Program-made: the position numbers and the translations under genes
The notes under the pieces: model-generated
What the model was told of the DNA's origin: nothing
Seen by the model: the letters and a program-made list of their open reading frames with translations, nothing else
The model's database searches: none
Origin: a virus
Direction: 5' to 3' (one strand)
Length of the DNA stretch: 23,453 nucleotides
IMG/VR virus record: IMGVR_UViG_3300045996_000744
Coordinates: 1-23,453 of that record
Shown: positions 23,425 to 23,453 of the stretch, piece by piece
Numbering within the stretch: the stretch's first letter is position 1
Layout: each line of letters begins with the position of its first letter

Positions 23425-23453
23425 GGTTCCAACTCCTTTCGAGTGAGTTAGGA

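Noticed and set aside
1-23453. Defence system, toxin-antitoxin pair, CRISPR array or integrase
   Set aside because: No frame shows the needed motifs and no spaced repeats of CRISPR type occur; all supported genes fit virion assembly, packaging or lysis, or are small unknowns within that operon.

Overview
The window is a compact late/structural module of a tailed phage (or prophage) with siphovirus-type morphology. All supported genes lie on the minus strand, so transcription runs from position 23453 towards 1. Genes abut or overlap (ATGA, GTGA, TAATG junctions), most have a clear AAGGAGG-like ribosome binding site, and there is no gene-free stretch over 100 bases. No plus-strand gene, tRNA, CRISPR array, insertion sequence, integrase or regulator is supported. 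The GC-leaning codon use and protein types (ReqiPepy6 Gp37-like tail protein, FN3 minor tail protein, coiled-coil fibre, M15-like endolysin with PG-binding tail) suggest a phage of an actinobacterial host such as Streptomyces, Rhodococcus or Arthrobacter. The exact host cannot be told from the sequence.

Layout in order of transcription. (1) 23424-22671: a small coiled-coil protein resembling small-terminase-region proteins, then an HNH endonuclease. (2) 22645-21705: an acidic disordered protein translationally coupled to an endolysin. (3) 21657-18292: a connector-like small protein, a long repetitive coiled-coil fibre and a lectin-like minor tail protein. (4) 18278-15099: the large terminase, flanked by three small proteins (one before it, two after) sharing an almost identical N-terminal 32-residue tag with core HYGVKGMKWGVRK. 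(5) 15063-11709: portal and a single ORF that joins an S78-like protease, a spacer with two helical repeats and an HK97-fold major capsid protein. (6) 11690-8609: head closure, tail terminator, major tail protein, tail assembly chaperone-like protein, a second major-tail-protein paralogue and a gp10-like tail component. (7) 8612-1: tape measure (1768 aa), distal tail protein, Gp37-like protein, small tail protein, FN3 minor tail protein and the first codons of another gene.

Together these genes cut and package DNA (HNH, terminase), build and mature the head (portal, protease-capsid), join head to tail, build a long non-contractile tail measured by the tape measure, and make at least two separate sets of host-contact proteins. 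The most unusual points are the three tagged proteins around the terminase, the two diverged major tail proteins with the chaperone between them, the protease-capsid ORF with an internal start, and the placement of lysis and fibre genes upstream of the large terminase.
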